Assembly: GCF_030694375.1 (NCBI RefSeq)
Contig: NZ_JAUXYL010000023.1
Span: 1 to 64,000, forward strand
DNA from: Algoriphagus sp.
Lineage (GTDB): Bacteria > Bacteroidota > Bacteroidia > Cytophagales > Cyclobacteriaceae
Direction: 5' to 3'
Length of the DNA: 64,000 nucleotides
Shown: one piece after another, positions 20,032 through 29,306 of the stretch
How positions within the stretch are numbered: position 1 is the first letter of the stretch
Layout: each line of letters begins with the position of its first letter
Program-made: the position numbers and the translations under genes
Notes under the pieces: generated by a model
Told to the model about the DNA's origin: nothing
Databases searched by the model: none
The model's input: the letters and a program-made list of their open reading frames with translations, nothing else

Positions 20032-20060
20032 TTGAGGATAATCAATTTTACATATCTTTG
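20032..20060 (+). promoter_or_regulatory. Bacteroidota-type promoter (TTG-18-TAnnTTTG) upstream of the Wza-like gene
   Basis: TTG at 20032, TATCTTTG at 20053-20060, CDS at 20086. Confidence 0.55.
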
Positions 20061-20085
20061 ATTTACTGAGTTCAAATCATTCTAA

Positions 20086-20910
20086 ATGAAGCATCTCTTC
20101 TTTTTCGCCTGCATCACTCTTTTGGCATCTTCCTGTATCAGTAATAAGCGGATAACTTATTTACAAAACCTTTCTGACAGTACCGCAATCGGGCTAAATG
20201 AGTTTATTCCATTTGCTGAAGTCGACTATACTTACATCCTGCAACCCTTTGACATCGTACAAATTGACTTTGCCAGCGCAGATCCCGAATTGGTAGCCGG
20301 ATTCACCTTTTTGAATTCCCCGCAAGGTGCGGGTGCCAGAATCGGCATAGGTGGAGGTGGTGGGGGAGGCAGTGACCCGCTCTACATGTCGGGTTACTCC
20401 TTGGACAAAGATGGGATGGTCGAAATACCCAAATTGGGCAAAATCAAAATCAGTGGACTTTCCGAAGAGCAGGCAAAAGTGGCCGTGCAGCAGGAAATCA
20501 ACAAATTTTTCAAGGAGGAAGTATTTGTTAGACTAAGGATGGCCGGAATCCGATACACCACTTTGGGGGAATTTAACAGTGTGGGTGTTCAGATTATTTA
20601 TAAAAACAGAGCAACTCTTTTTGATGCTTTGGCCACAGCAGGCGAAACCAGCCTCTTGGGAAAAAAGAACAAAATGTTTCTCATTCGACAATATGATGGT
20701 GGAACAAAAATCCATCAGATTAACCTCAATGACAGGGCTTTGCTCGGAAGCCCCTGGTTTTTTATCCAACCCAATGACATTTTGTATCTCGAACCGATGA
20801 AAATCCGTCAAATAGGTACTGCAGATAATTTGACAGCTTCTTTAGCTTTATTTGCCGGACTCTTTGCTTCAACTCTTTTAATATTTAATTTAGTTTCGAG
20901 AGGAATATAA
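20086..20910 (+). CDS. Polysaccharide biosynthesis/export protein (Wza-like), lipoprotein
   Basis: Lipobox LLASSC; YTYILQPFDIVQIDFAS; SLBB-like region. Confidence 0.85.
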   Translation: MKHLFFFACITLLASSCISNKRITYLQNLSDSTAIGLNEFIPFAEVDYTYILQPFDIVQIDFASADPELVAGFTFLNSPQGAGARIGIGGGGGGGSDPLYMSGYSLDKDGMVEIPKLGKIKISGLSEEQAKVAVQQEINKFFKEEVFVRLRMAGIRYTTLGEFNSVGVQIIYKNRATLFDALATAGETSLLGKKNKMFLIRQYDGGTKIHQINLNDRALLGSPWFFIQPNDILYLEPMKIRQIGTADNLTASLALFAGLFASTLLIFNLVSRGI

Positions 20911-20914
20911 GAAG

Positions 20915-23377
20915 ATGGAGAAACTGGATCTGAGTCAACTCGACAACGAAGAAAAAGCACTGGAGATCAGGTATGTGATCGCCAAGTACATTCGTTATTG
21001 GCCTTGGTATGTGCTCTTTACGGTTATTTTTCTCACTGCAACCTTCCTCTTTCATCGTTACACCGTCGATGAGTTTGAAGTTACGGGTTCCATCGTCATC
21101 AAAAACAGCAACACCCCTGAATCCAGGATTTTGGATCGCTCAAATATTTTCAATGCAGGTATAAATCTTGAAAATGATATCCTCCGCCTTCGGTCAAAAA
21201 ATATGGCCCGAATTGCCATGGATAAACTCCACTTTGATGTGGAATATTTTGCTAAAACCAATATCAAGGACATCGAACTCTATGATCGATCTCCGATACG
21301 AATCGAGGTAGATTGGAATCACCTGCAGGTAACTGATGCATCGGTTGAACTGGAAATCCTTTCCGAAACCAATTTCAAACTGCTTCCTGCAGAGTCAGGC
21401 TTGATGGACTTCAACTCCGCGCAGGCTGCCGGTGATGAATCAGTGTATAATAAGACATATACCTTCGGACAAACTATAGAAACCGCAAGGTCCAAATTTA
21501 CGGTCTTTTTGGTCAATCCATCCCGAATAGGCGAATTGGTTATTTTTAGATTTGTCAATCCCGCTGTCTTGGAAGAACAACTTGCCAGATCTGTACAAGT
21601 AGTTCTGCAAAATGAATATTCTTCTGTATTGAGACTCAGTACTACCACCAAGGTCGTTGAAAAGGGTAGAGACTACATCAACGCCCTGATGCAATCCTAC
21701 ATTGAGTACGATCTCAATGAGAAAAATAAAATCCAGGAAAATACCATTGACTTTATTGAAAGCCAACTTGGGTACTTGGAGGATTCACTCAAGGCCAAAG
21801 AAAGGGAACTGCAACGGTTCAAAGTTGACAACAAACTCTTGGATGTTTCGGCTGAGTTTTCCAGCATTCTTTCTAAAATGAATGCCTTGGACGAACGCAA
21901 TGCTGCCCTGGAATTCCAACTTCAATACTTCGAGGAAATCCGACAGTATATGGAGCGTAAAAGCAGGGACTTTTCTGATGTCGTTGCACCTTCTGTGATT
22001 GGTGTCCCTGATCCATTGCTGAATGGGCTGATCCAAACCTTGGTCACCTTGTCCCAAGAGCGCAGAAAACTTCTGGCCACGGTCAATGAAAATCACCCGG
22101 AGGTAATCAAAATCGATGTGCAAATGGAAAAGGTCCAGGATGCACTCTTTGAAAACGTGGTCAATCTGATTGAAAACACAAACAAACAAAAGAAAAGTAT
22201 TCAGGCCGAAATCAGAGTATACGATGCTCAGTTTGCAACACTTCCTGAATCCGAATCCAAGTACACCAGTATTTTCAGGGAATTTAAACTTCGGGAGTCG
22301 CTCTACACATATTTGCTCGAGAAAAGGGCAGAGGCTGGTATAGCGCGCGCTGCTAACGTCTCCGACAATGCGATTCTGGATTTGGCAAAAAAAGGAACAC
22401 TCGTATTTCCAAAGAAAACCCAAAACTATGGTTTGGCCTTGGCACTTGGGCTATTGTTGCCTTTCGGATTCATCGTGTTGCGGGATATGTTTGACGATAG
22501 CATCAAGGATCAGCGCGACTTGAAAAAGCATTTCATGATTCCTCAACTCGGTGTCGTGGGCTACAGCACTAAGGGAACCAACAAGGTGGTCTTGGAACAT
22601 CCTAAATCTGCAGTTGCGGAATCCTTCAGGTCACTCCGCTCAGCGATTTCATATTTGGCTGCCGGTAAAAACACCAAAAAAATTCTTGTCACCTCCTCTG
22701 TTTCAGGTGAAGGGAAAACATTTACCTCCCTCAATTTGGCTTCAGCAATGGCTTTGGGTTCAAAGAAAACAGTGGTGGTAGGTGCTGACTTGAGAAGACC
22801 AAAATTGGCCAGTTATTTTGATCATTCAGAAAAGGTGGGATTGTCCACCTATTTAATCGGTAAGGTATCCGCAGAATCGATAATTTTCCCGACACAACAA
22901 GAAAACCTGTTCTTTGTTCCTTCCGGGGTAATTCCTCCCAATCCTGCCGAACTACTTCAGACACCCCGGTTAATTGAGTTCTTGAGCTATTTGGACGAAC
23001 GCTTTGATATCATCGTTTTTGATACCCCTCCTATGGGATTGGTATCAGAGACCATCGATCTGATGCGCTTATTTGATATCAATCTTTATGTGGTTAGGCA
23101 AAATTATACCATCAAGGACCACTTGGTGATGATCAACGACCTGTTTAACAACAAGCAGGTCAAAAATGTCTATGGTGTCTTTAACGGAATACTCAATTCA
23201 GGCTATCACTACGAAGGCTACAATTACGGCTACGGCAATACCTACCTGTACTCCCAGAATAACAAGTACATGTATAATTACTACGGAGACGACCTGGAGA
23301 CCAAGAAAAAGAAAATCAAAAAGGCCAGTACCTTTGATCCCGTCAAAGCGATAAAGAAGGTTTTTAGAATCAGATGA
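20915..23377 (+). CDS. Polysaccharide co-polymerase / tyrosine autokinase (Wzc-like)
   Basis: Wzz domain, Walker A VTSSVSGEGKTFTSLNLA, Walker B FDIIVFDTPPMGLV, Tyr-rich C-terminal cluster. Confidence 0.92.
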   Translation: MEKLDLSQLDNEEKALEIRYVIAKYIRYWPWYVLFTVIFLTATFLFHRYTVDEFEVTGSIVIKNSNTPESRILDRSNIFNAGINLENDILRLRSKNMARIAMDKLHFDVEYFAKTNIKDIELYDRSPIRIEVDWNHLQVTDASVELEILSETNFKLLPAESGLMDFNSAQAAGDESVYNKTYTFGQTIETARSKFTVFLVNPSRIGELVIFRFVNPAVLEEQLARSVQVVLQNEYSSVLRLSTTTKVVEKGRDYINALMQSYIEYDLNEKNKIQENTIDFIESQLGYLEDSLKAKERELQRFKVDNKLLDVSAEFSSILSKMNALDERNAALEFQLQYFEEIRQYMERKSRDFSDVVAPSVIGVPDPLLNGLIQTLVTLSQERRKLLATVNENHPEVIKIDVQMEKVQDALFENVVNLIENTNKQKKSIQAEIRVYDAQFATLPESESKYTSIFREFKLRESLYTYLLEKRAEAGIARAANVSDNAILDLAKKGTLVFPKKTQNYGLALALGLLLPFGFIVLRDMFDDSIKDQRDLKKHFMIPQLGVVGYSTKGTNKVVLEHPKSAVAESFRSLRSAISYLAAGKNTKKILVTSSVSGEGKTFTSLNLASAMALGSKKTVVVGADLRRPKLASYFDHSEKVGLSTYLIGKVSAESIIFPTQQENLFFVPSGVIPPNPAELLQTPRLIEFLSYLDERFDIIVFDTPPMGLVSETIDLMRLFDINLYVVRQNYTIKDHLVMINDLFNNKQVKNVYGVFNGILNSGYHYEGYNYGYGNTYLYSQNNKYMYNYYGDDLETKKKKIKKASTFDPVKAIKKVFRIR

Positions 23378-23421
23378 TAAACTGAACAAAAAACGATTCG
23401 ATTTCTTTTTATTCACTTTAA

Positions 23422-23543
23422 TGAAATGCCCATGACCTCGTAGCTTCGGTACCACAGGGGAAGGATGATCCGGAGCGTTCTCCCGATCCGTCGCGGCGGA
23501 AGGGACAGCAGGAGCTACTTTTAAAAAACAAATTATAATCACA
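23422..23543 (+). repeat. TGAAA-bounded structured element, copy G (122 bp, degenerate, carries an insertion); right end supplies the kdsB start codon
   Basis: TGAAATGCCCATGA...ACCACAGGGGAAGGATGAT...AAAAAACAAATTATAATCACA(TGAAA). Confidence 0.65.
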
Positions 23544-24268
23544 TGAAAATAGCCGCTCTCATACCTGCACGTTATGCTTCCACCCGCCTGCCGGCCAAGT
23601 TGGTACAGGACCTTGGTGGGATTTCGGTGATTCAGCGTACTTACCTAAGTACACTTGCTGCAGGCGTTTTTGACGAGGTTTGGGTCGTCACTGATCATAA
23701 AGAAATTGAACGGCAGATTCTGGACCTTGGAGGAAATGTCTACTTCAGTAAGAAAAATCATGAAAGCGGTTCGGATCGGATTGCCGAAGCTCTGGAGAAA
23801 GTTGATGCCCACCTAATTGTCAATGTACAGGGGGACGAACCTTTCCAAGACCCTAAATCCCTGCAGGGTCTAGTTGCCGCTTTCGAAAGACCAAAAGTGA
23901 AAATGGCTTCCTTGATGTGCAGGATTTCGGAAGATGAGGCCTACAACCCAAATGCCGTCAAGGTTGTAGTGGATGAAAAAATGAATGCCATCTATTTTTC
24001 CCGCTCTCCAATCCCTTTTAATAGGGAAAGATCAGAGGATATTTTTTATTGGAAACATGTCGGAGTATATGCCTATACCCGTGAGCTATTGAAGGAATAC
24101 ACTTCTTGGCCTAAAGGCTACCTCGAACAAATCGAGATGCTCGAACAACTTCGATTGGTTGAAAAAGGAGTGAAAATCCGGATGGTCGAAACCACCCATC
24201 AGGCCATCGCAATCGACACCAAAGAAGACCTCGACCGGGCAAGGAATTTTTTGAAGAGTATTCTTTAA
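23543..24268 (+). CDS. kdsB: 3-deoxy-manno-octulosonate cytidylyltransferase
   Basis: KIAALIPARYASTRLPAKLVQDLGG, NVQGDEPF, IDTKEDLDRAR. Confidence 0.93.
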   Translation: MKIAALIPARYASTRLPAKLVQDLGGISVIQRTYLSTLAAGVFDEVWVVTDHKEIERQILDLGGNVYFSKKNHESGSDRIAEALEKVDAHLIVNVQGDEPFQDPKSLQGLVAAFERPKVKMASLMCRISEDEAYNPNAVKVVVDEKMNAIYFSRSPIPFNRERSEDIFYWKHVGVYAYTRELLKEYTSWPKGYLEQIEMLEQLRLVEKGVKIRMVETTHQAIAIDTKEDLDRARNFLKSIL

Positions 24269-24547
24269 GTACAAGGTATCAAGTACCAAGTACCAAGTAT
24301 TGTCATTAATAATTTCAAACCGGAATCAAAAAATAAGACTTTTATACCCATTCTCCCCCCTTAAGGGGGTCGTGGGGTACATCCGACAATCAGTCATCCA
24401 GCCTCCCAGCTTCCTTGCTTCCTTACTTCTCAACAATGACAACCTTTTAAACATCCCTCATCAGTCATCCAGCATTCAACAATTTTTTCATATTATTCTT
24501 TGAGTAGTTTCATTCGATATTAGAAAAACCATATCTTAATTATGTAA

Positions 24548-24708
24548 TCTGTATATCCGCTTTCTTACCAGTAGCCATAGGAAATAAGGCTAGAAGTCCG
24601 ATGAGACGAGCTGTGGACTGTGGACGGTCGTCTGTCGACGATTATCCGCTTTTTGCAATTTCAATTTTAGCAAACTGGTAGAATTGCGGATAATCATATT
24701 ATGTAATT
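24548..24708. repeat. ~160-bp imperfect palindromic repeat, CCGCTTTCTTACCAGTAGC...GGTAGAATTGCGGATAATCAT
   Basis: Second copy at 49664-49828 and partial copy near 950-1010. Confidence 0.7.
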
Positions 24709-24747
24709 AACCAGCCCGTTTTCCATCACTCTTTTTTTTAGTTTTTA

Positions 24748-25578
24748 ATGTACCTGAATTCATTGATTTTATTTCAGTTTAATAGGGTTTTAGCCTTTGC
24801 ATCGGCTACAGATTCGAATGGAGATACTATCCAAATGGCCATTTTGCTTGGACTTATACCCGTAGTTCTGGCATTTTCTTTTATCATTTTTGTGATTTAT
24901 CGCTCCCGAAGGGAATCGGATTTCCGAAAAAGAGAAACCGAGCTTAGGCTCTCCAAAGCGGAAGGGGAACTCAAAGCCCTCCGTGCACAAATCAATCCTC
25001 ACTTCATCTTCAATTGCCTCAATTCTATCCATCATTTTATACAGTCCCATGAACCCAATCAGGCGGGTGATTACCTAATTAAGTTTTCCCAGTTGATCCG
25101 GTATGTGCTGGAAAGTTCCGCCAAACAGTGGGTTAGCCTTCAGGAAGAATTGGAGGCCAATCGAATCTACCTGGACCTCGAAAAACTTCGAACAGGCAAT
25201 GCATTCACTTATGGATTCACTTTGTCGGAAGAGCTACAGGCAGAGGAGATTTCTATTCCGCCAATGATGATTCAGCCCTTTTTGGAAAATGCTGTTTGGC
25301 ATGGGCTGAAGGAATCAGGTGTGATTGAAGTGTTGTTTTCTATGGAAAATGAAAATCATCTGCGAATCCGAATAAAAGACAATGGAAATGGTCATTCTGA
25401 AAAGTCCGATATCGACCTGTCCCGAATAGTCAAAAAGAGCTCCATGGGACTCAACCTGATGGAAGATCGATTTCGCACACTTAACGAACTTCGGGGTTCA
25501 AAAGCCGGATTCTATTTCAGTGAGCATACCTCGGAAGGAAAAGAAGTGATCGTAATTATACCTTTTGATAAAGATTGA
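24748..25578 (+). CDS. LytS/YehU-type sensor histidine kinase
   Basis: LRAQINPHFIFNCLNSIHHFIQ and SIPPMMIQPFLENAVWHGL motifs. Confidence 0.88.
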   Translation: MYLNSLILFQFNRVLAFASATDSNGDTIQMAILLGLIPVVLAFSFIIFVIYRSRRESDFRKRETELRLSKAEGELKALRAQINPHFIFNCLNSIHHFIQSHEPNQAGDYLIKFSQLIRYVLESSAKQWVSLQEELEANRIYLDLEKLRTGNAFTYGFTLSEELQAEEISIPPMMIQPFLENAVWHGLKESGVIEVLFSMENENHLRIRIKDNGNGHSEKSDIDLSRIVKKSSMGLNLMEDRFRTLNELRGSKAGFYFSEHTSEGKEVIVIIPFDKD

Positions 25579-26324
25579 TAATGGCCTATAGAGTATTGAT
25601 TGTAGAAGACGATGCCCATGCCCGGGAAAACCTGATCCGTCTGATTCAGGGTGTTTCGGATTTGGATCTTGTAGGTATGGCAACCATGATCGGGGAGGCA
25701 GATCAGCTGTGTAAAAGTTTAAAGCCGGATCTGGTCTTTTGCGACGTGATGCTTCCACCGGATACAAGTTTTGACTGGCTGATGAAGCTGGAAAAGATCC
25801 CTTTCGAACTCATCTTCATTACCTCATTTGAGGAGTTTGCGGTAAAGGCCTTTCGCTTGGCGGCGGTGGATTACCTGATCAAGCCCATCGCACAGGAGGA
25901 ATTCAACTTGGCTTTGGAGCGTTTTCGCTCCCGCAGGGAAAAAAGCACCGATCAGATTCAGTCACTGCTCAAGAACCTGAGCCTGCCGCGTGAACATGCG
26001 AAAATAGCCCTTCCAACCTTGAATGGGTACCTTTTTGTACAGATCAAAGACATCCTGCGCTGCGAATCGGATAATACCTACACCACCTTTTTCACAGCCG
26101 ACAAACGCAAAATCCTGGTTTCCCGCACACTCAAGGATGTGGAGCAAATGCTGGAAGAGTACCGATTCTTCCGTGTGCACAATTCTCACCTGATCAATCT
26201 GGACTATGTCGCCGAATACTTCAAAGGCGAAGGAGGGCAGGTGAAGCTGACCGACGGTGCGGTAATCGATGTTTCGAGAAGGAGGAAAGAGGAGTTTTTG
26301 AATTTGTTGAGGAAAGGGCAATGA
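25575..26324 (+). CDS. LytTR family response regulator
   Basis: REC domain, LytTR DNA-binding C-terminus (RCESDNTYTTFF...FFRVHNSHLINLDYVAEY); overlaps upstream stop. Confidence 0.92.
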   Translation: MIMAYRVLIVEDDAHARENLIRLIQGVSDLDLVGMATMIGEADQLCKSLKPDLVFCDVMLPPDTSFDWLMKLEKIPFELIFITSFEEFAVKAFRLAAVDYLIKPIAQEEFNLALERFRSRREKSTDQIQSLLKNLSLPREHAKIALPTLNGYLFVQIKDILRCESDNTYTTFFTADKRKILVSRTLKDVEQMLEEYRFFRVHNSHLINLDYVAEYFKGEGGQVKLTDGAVIDVSRRRKEEFLNLLRKGQ

Positions 26325-26669
26325 GCAATGGACAATTATCAATGATCAATTATCAATGATCAATTACCAATGAGCAATGATCAATGGACAATGAGCAATT
26401 ATCAATGAGCAATTATCAATGAGCAATGATCAATTATCAATGAGCAATGATCAATGGACAATGAGCAATGAGCAATTTCCAATGTTCAAAAGTTATGATA
26501 TTTGAAAATTGACCATTGAGTTTGATCATTGAGTTTGAAAATTGGTCATTGAACATTCAGTCGGGTTTGAAAATTGTCCCGAAAGTTATCGGGATGAGTT
26601 TGAAAATTGATCATTGAATTTGGTCATTGAGTTTGATAATTGAATTTGAAAATTGATAATTCACACGGT
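26325..26669. repeat. Left arm of ATCAATGAGCAAT / ATTGATCATTGAG low-complexity inverted repeat (type 1)
   Basis: Alternating CAATGATCAATTATC then complementary GATAATTGA/TCATTGAG units. Confidence 0.8.
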
Positions 26670-27032
26670 ATGGAAAAGAGATATGACCTAGAAGAGCGGT
26701 TGGTTCGATTTGCAGGAGAAAGTATCAAGTTCTGTAGTACTCTTGGGAGCAGCTTTGCTGAAAACCATCTGAAAGGACAATTGATTCGGTCAGCAACAGG
26801 GGCTTGTTTGAATTACGGAGAAGCACAAGGAGCGGAAAGCAAAAAGGATTTTATTCATAAAAATGGAATTGTGTTGAAAGAACTGAAAGAGTCACGATCT
26901 ACTTTGAAGATTTTAATTTATTCTGACTTAGGCGATGCCCTGAGTAGATCTCAATTGCTTCAAGAAAGCGAGGAGCTGTGTGCAATTTTCGGTAGAATCA
27001 TAACTAGTGCAAGAAAAAGCCTGGAGCAATGA
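26640..27032 (+). CDS. Four helix bundle protein (S23/IVP-like); translation likely begins at MEKRYDLEERL (26670)
   Basis: YDLEERLVRFAGESIKFC, GQLIRSATGACLNYGEAQGAES, IHKNGIVLKELKESRSTLKI. Confidence 0.85.
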   Translation: MNLKIDNSHGMEKRYDLEERLVRFAGESIKFCSTLGSSFAENHLKGQLIRSATGACLNYGEAQGAESKKDFIHKNGIVLKELKESRSTLKILIYSDLGDALSRSQLLQESEELCAIFGRIITSARKSLEQ

Positions 27033-27271
27033 GGTCAAAGATCAATTTCCAATTATCAATTGCCAATGATCAATGAGCAATTTCCAATGTTCAAAAGTTA
27101 TGATACTTGAAAATTGACCATTGAGTTTGATCATTGATCATTGAATAGGTTACTTGAATATTGTCCCGATAGGTACGGGATGAATTTGATCATTGACCAT
27201 TGAATGGGTTACTTGATAATTGTCCCGAAAGTTATCGGGATGAGTTTGAAAATTGATAATTGAATATTGAT
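27033..27271. repeat. Right arm of type 1 repeat; shares a 63-bp near-identical direct repeat with the left arm
   Basis: 27075-27137 matches 26470-26532 with about one mismatch (GAGCAATTTCCAATGTTCAAAAGTTATGATA...). Confidence 0.8.
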
Positions 27272-27677
27272 CCACCAGATCCGGTTCAAACGGAACCGAA
27301 ATCAAAGTCTTTCCAACCAAAATCTGGTTTTTACTTAGAAAAATTAGCTGAGGTATTGATCTTCAGTAATGTTTTTGGCAAAGGCAGATGAACAGGGTGA
27401 TCATCGGCTTGGCCTGACCGACGAACCAACCGGAGAAGACTTTTGATCAGGGGTGATTAAGCAAAAGATCCGGCGGTATTTTTTGCGTCATTATTCCCAA
27501 AAGATCAAAAGCCTGCCCAGAAGTATTTCCGGGACGGAAGAAAGAAGATTACAAAGGGTCAAACCGCGTCAAATGAATTCAACGTTTGAGATTAGCCTTT
27601 GGCAAATTCCCCCTTTTTAAGGGGGCTAGGGGGATTTCATTTCAATCGACATTTAAAAAATTATAAAAAAAAATCAT

Positions 27678-28409
27678 ATGCCAATAGAAGAAAAAGCAAC
27701 CAAACCAATAGGTTACGAAAAAGCAGCTATCTACTTATCAAATCTTATTAAGTCTGAGTCCAGTTTTGGATTTATTAATTATTCGGGGGGAACTTTTAAT
27801 CTTCGAAAATTCAAAGACTGGGATGGGCAAGGAATTGTGTTCTCGGGAATTATGTGTTGGTTCTGTAAGGATGATAGGTCAAACATCTTTATTGCCATAG
27901 AACCCCGGTTTAATTTTGAATACGATGAAAATTCACTCCACAAAGTGAAACCTGAAAGTGAATACCTTTTTATTCCACCTCAACTATTGGATAAGAGTAT
28001 TTTAGCTGGCAGTAATCTTCAAGAAGGTGAGTTGGAGAGGAGATTGCGCGGTTTTAGGAAGCCGATGGTCAAACCCAATAAAAAGGCAAAAAACCGAGAT
28101 GTTGTCTCATGGGTAAATAATTTTAGAAGTGACTCTAATTTCAAGGAATTAAGTAGTTACGGGTTTACCTATTTTATAAATAATGGAAAAACTAAAGATG
28201 GATCGGAAAGATCCTTTATTTCAGAATTTCTTATACAGAATCAAATCCAATTTGTAAGGTACTTTTTCGGATTAGACACTGATTTGAAAACCGATAAATT
28301 AAGGTTGATTCTGGTCCCGGTAGATTTCTCCGGAAAGAATATTGAACCCGCCGGAAATCGATTAGATAATGAAAGCCTCCTCCAGTACTCCTGGCCACCA
28401 AGTACTTAA
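27678..28409 (+). CDS. Hypothetical protein
   Basis: Long ORF with A-rich upstream region and plausible codon use. Confidence 0.6.
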   Translation: MPIEEKATKPIGYEKAAIYLSNLIKSESSFGFINYSGGTFNLRKFKDWDGQGIVFSGIMCWFCKDDRSNIFIAIEPRFNFEYDENSLHKVKPESEYLFIPPQLLDKSILAGSNLQEGELERRLRGFRKPMVKPNKKAKNRDVVSWVNNFRSDSNFKELSSYGFTYFINNGKTKDGSERSFISEFLIQNQIQFVRYFFGLDTDLKTDKLRLILVPVDFSGKNIEPAGNRLDNESLLQYSWPPST

Positions 28410-28420
28410 ATTGAATTATT

Positions 28421-29065
28421 TTGACACCAGTTCAACTCCAGACATTTTCTTCTCTAGCGATTTGGATACCCTTACTTTTCGCGCTGGTTAAGCTAAAAAC
28501 AGGCGACATCAAATTTCGCCTGTTTTTTGTATTTCTGTTATTTGGAGCTTTGGTGGATGGGTTTGGGTTGATTATCTATTATTTTCTGCCACATGATTTA
28601 TTCAATTATCACGGAATTTTTCAGCTCTTTTACCTCTGGTTTGAAGCCCTGTTCTTTGTCTGGATTTGCTTTTATTTTTTGGATTTCAGTAAAAAGAATC
28701 GATGGAGGAACACCCTTTTTTTGGTGTTTTCAGCGCTGTACTTTTCTCAATTTGTTTTGAAAATAATCTATTCCGATACCAACACCACCCTCATTGCCAT
28801 TACCAATTCCTTTTTTCTGGTAACCACTTCATTTCTTTCAGCCTTTGCATTGCTTCGGATTGCTGAGAATAGGGAGGAAATCCTGCGATATGCCTGGTTT
28901 TGGATTCTATCTGGAATATTCTTCTACTCCCTGGGCAGTTTTTTTGTGGACATCTTGTCCTACACGGCCTTCGAAAAAAGCATCTGGTCCATCCGCATCT
29001 TCGCTAATATCATTCAGTATGGATTTTTTGTGATGGGGCTTTTAAAAATGGACAATGAGCAATGA
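28421..29065 (+). CDS. Hypothetical multi-pass membrane protein
   Basis: ~6 hydrophobic helices; TTG start likely. Confidence 0.6.
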   Translation: MTPVQLQTFSSLAIWIPLLFALVKLKTGDIKFRLFFVFLLFGALVDGFGLIIYYFLPHDLFNYHGIFQLFYLWFEALFFVWICFYFLDFSKKNRWRNTLFLVFSALYFSQFVLKIIYSDTNTTLIAITNSFFLVTTSFLSAFALLRIAENREEILRYAWFWILSGIFFYSLGSFFVDILSYTAFEKSIWSIRIFANIIQYGFFVMGLLKMDNEQ

Positions 29066-29146
29066 GCAATTTCCAATGAGCAATGAGCAATTTTCAAGGG
29101 CTAGGTTACTTGATAATTGAACATTGAGTTTGATAATTGATAATTG
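29049..29146. repeat. Solo type 1 repeat hairpin (no ORF)
   Basis: GACAATGAGCAATGAGCAATTTCC...ATTGAACATTGAGTTTGATAATTGATAATTGAC. Confidence 0.75.
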
Positions 29147-29306
29147 ACAAAGAAGAATTTTCGCCGAATTCTAGTTGAGATTGACCGAAATCACTTTTAG
29201 ATTTAACAGTTACTACTTGTAAATCTTGCAGTTAAATTCCGAGTACTAAATTGAATTTGAAATTCTTAATTAATTACAAATATTCAAATTTTGGTCTCTC
29301 ATAAAA

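Noticed and set aside
26640-27032. Diversity-generating retroelement (the four helix bundle resembles Avd)
   Set aside because: No reverse transcriptase and no template/variable repeat pair seen in the window; the same applies to 52765-53136.
27272-27677. Possible ncRNA in the ~400-bp gap upstream of 27678
   Set aside because: No convincing promoter plus terminator or conserved structure visible; could be gene remnant sequence.
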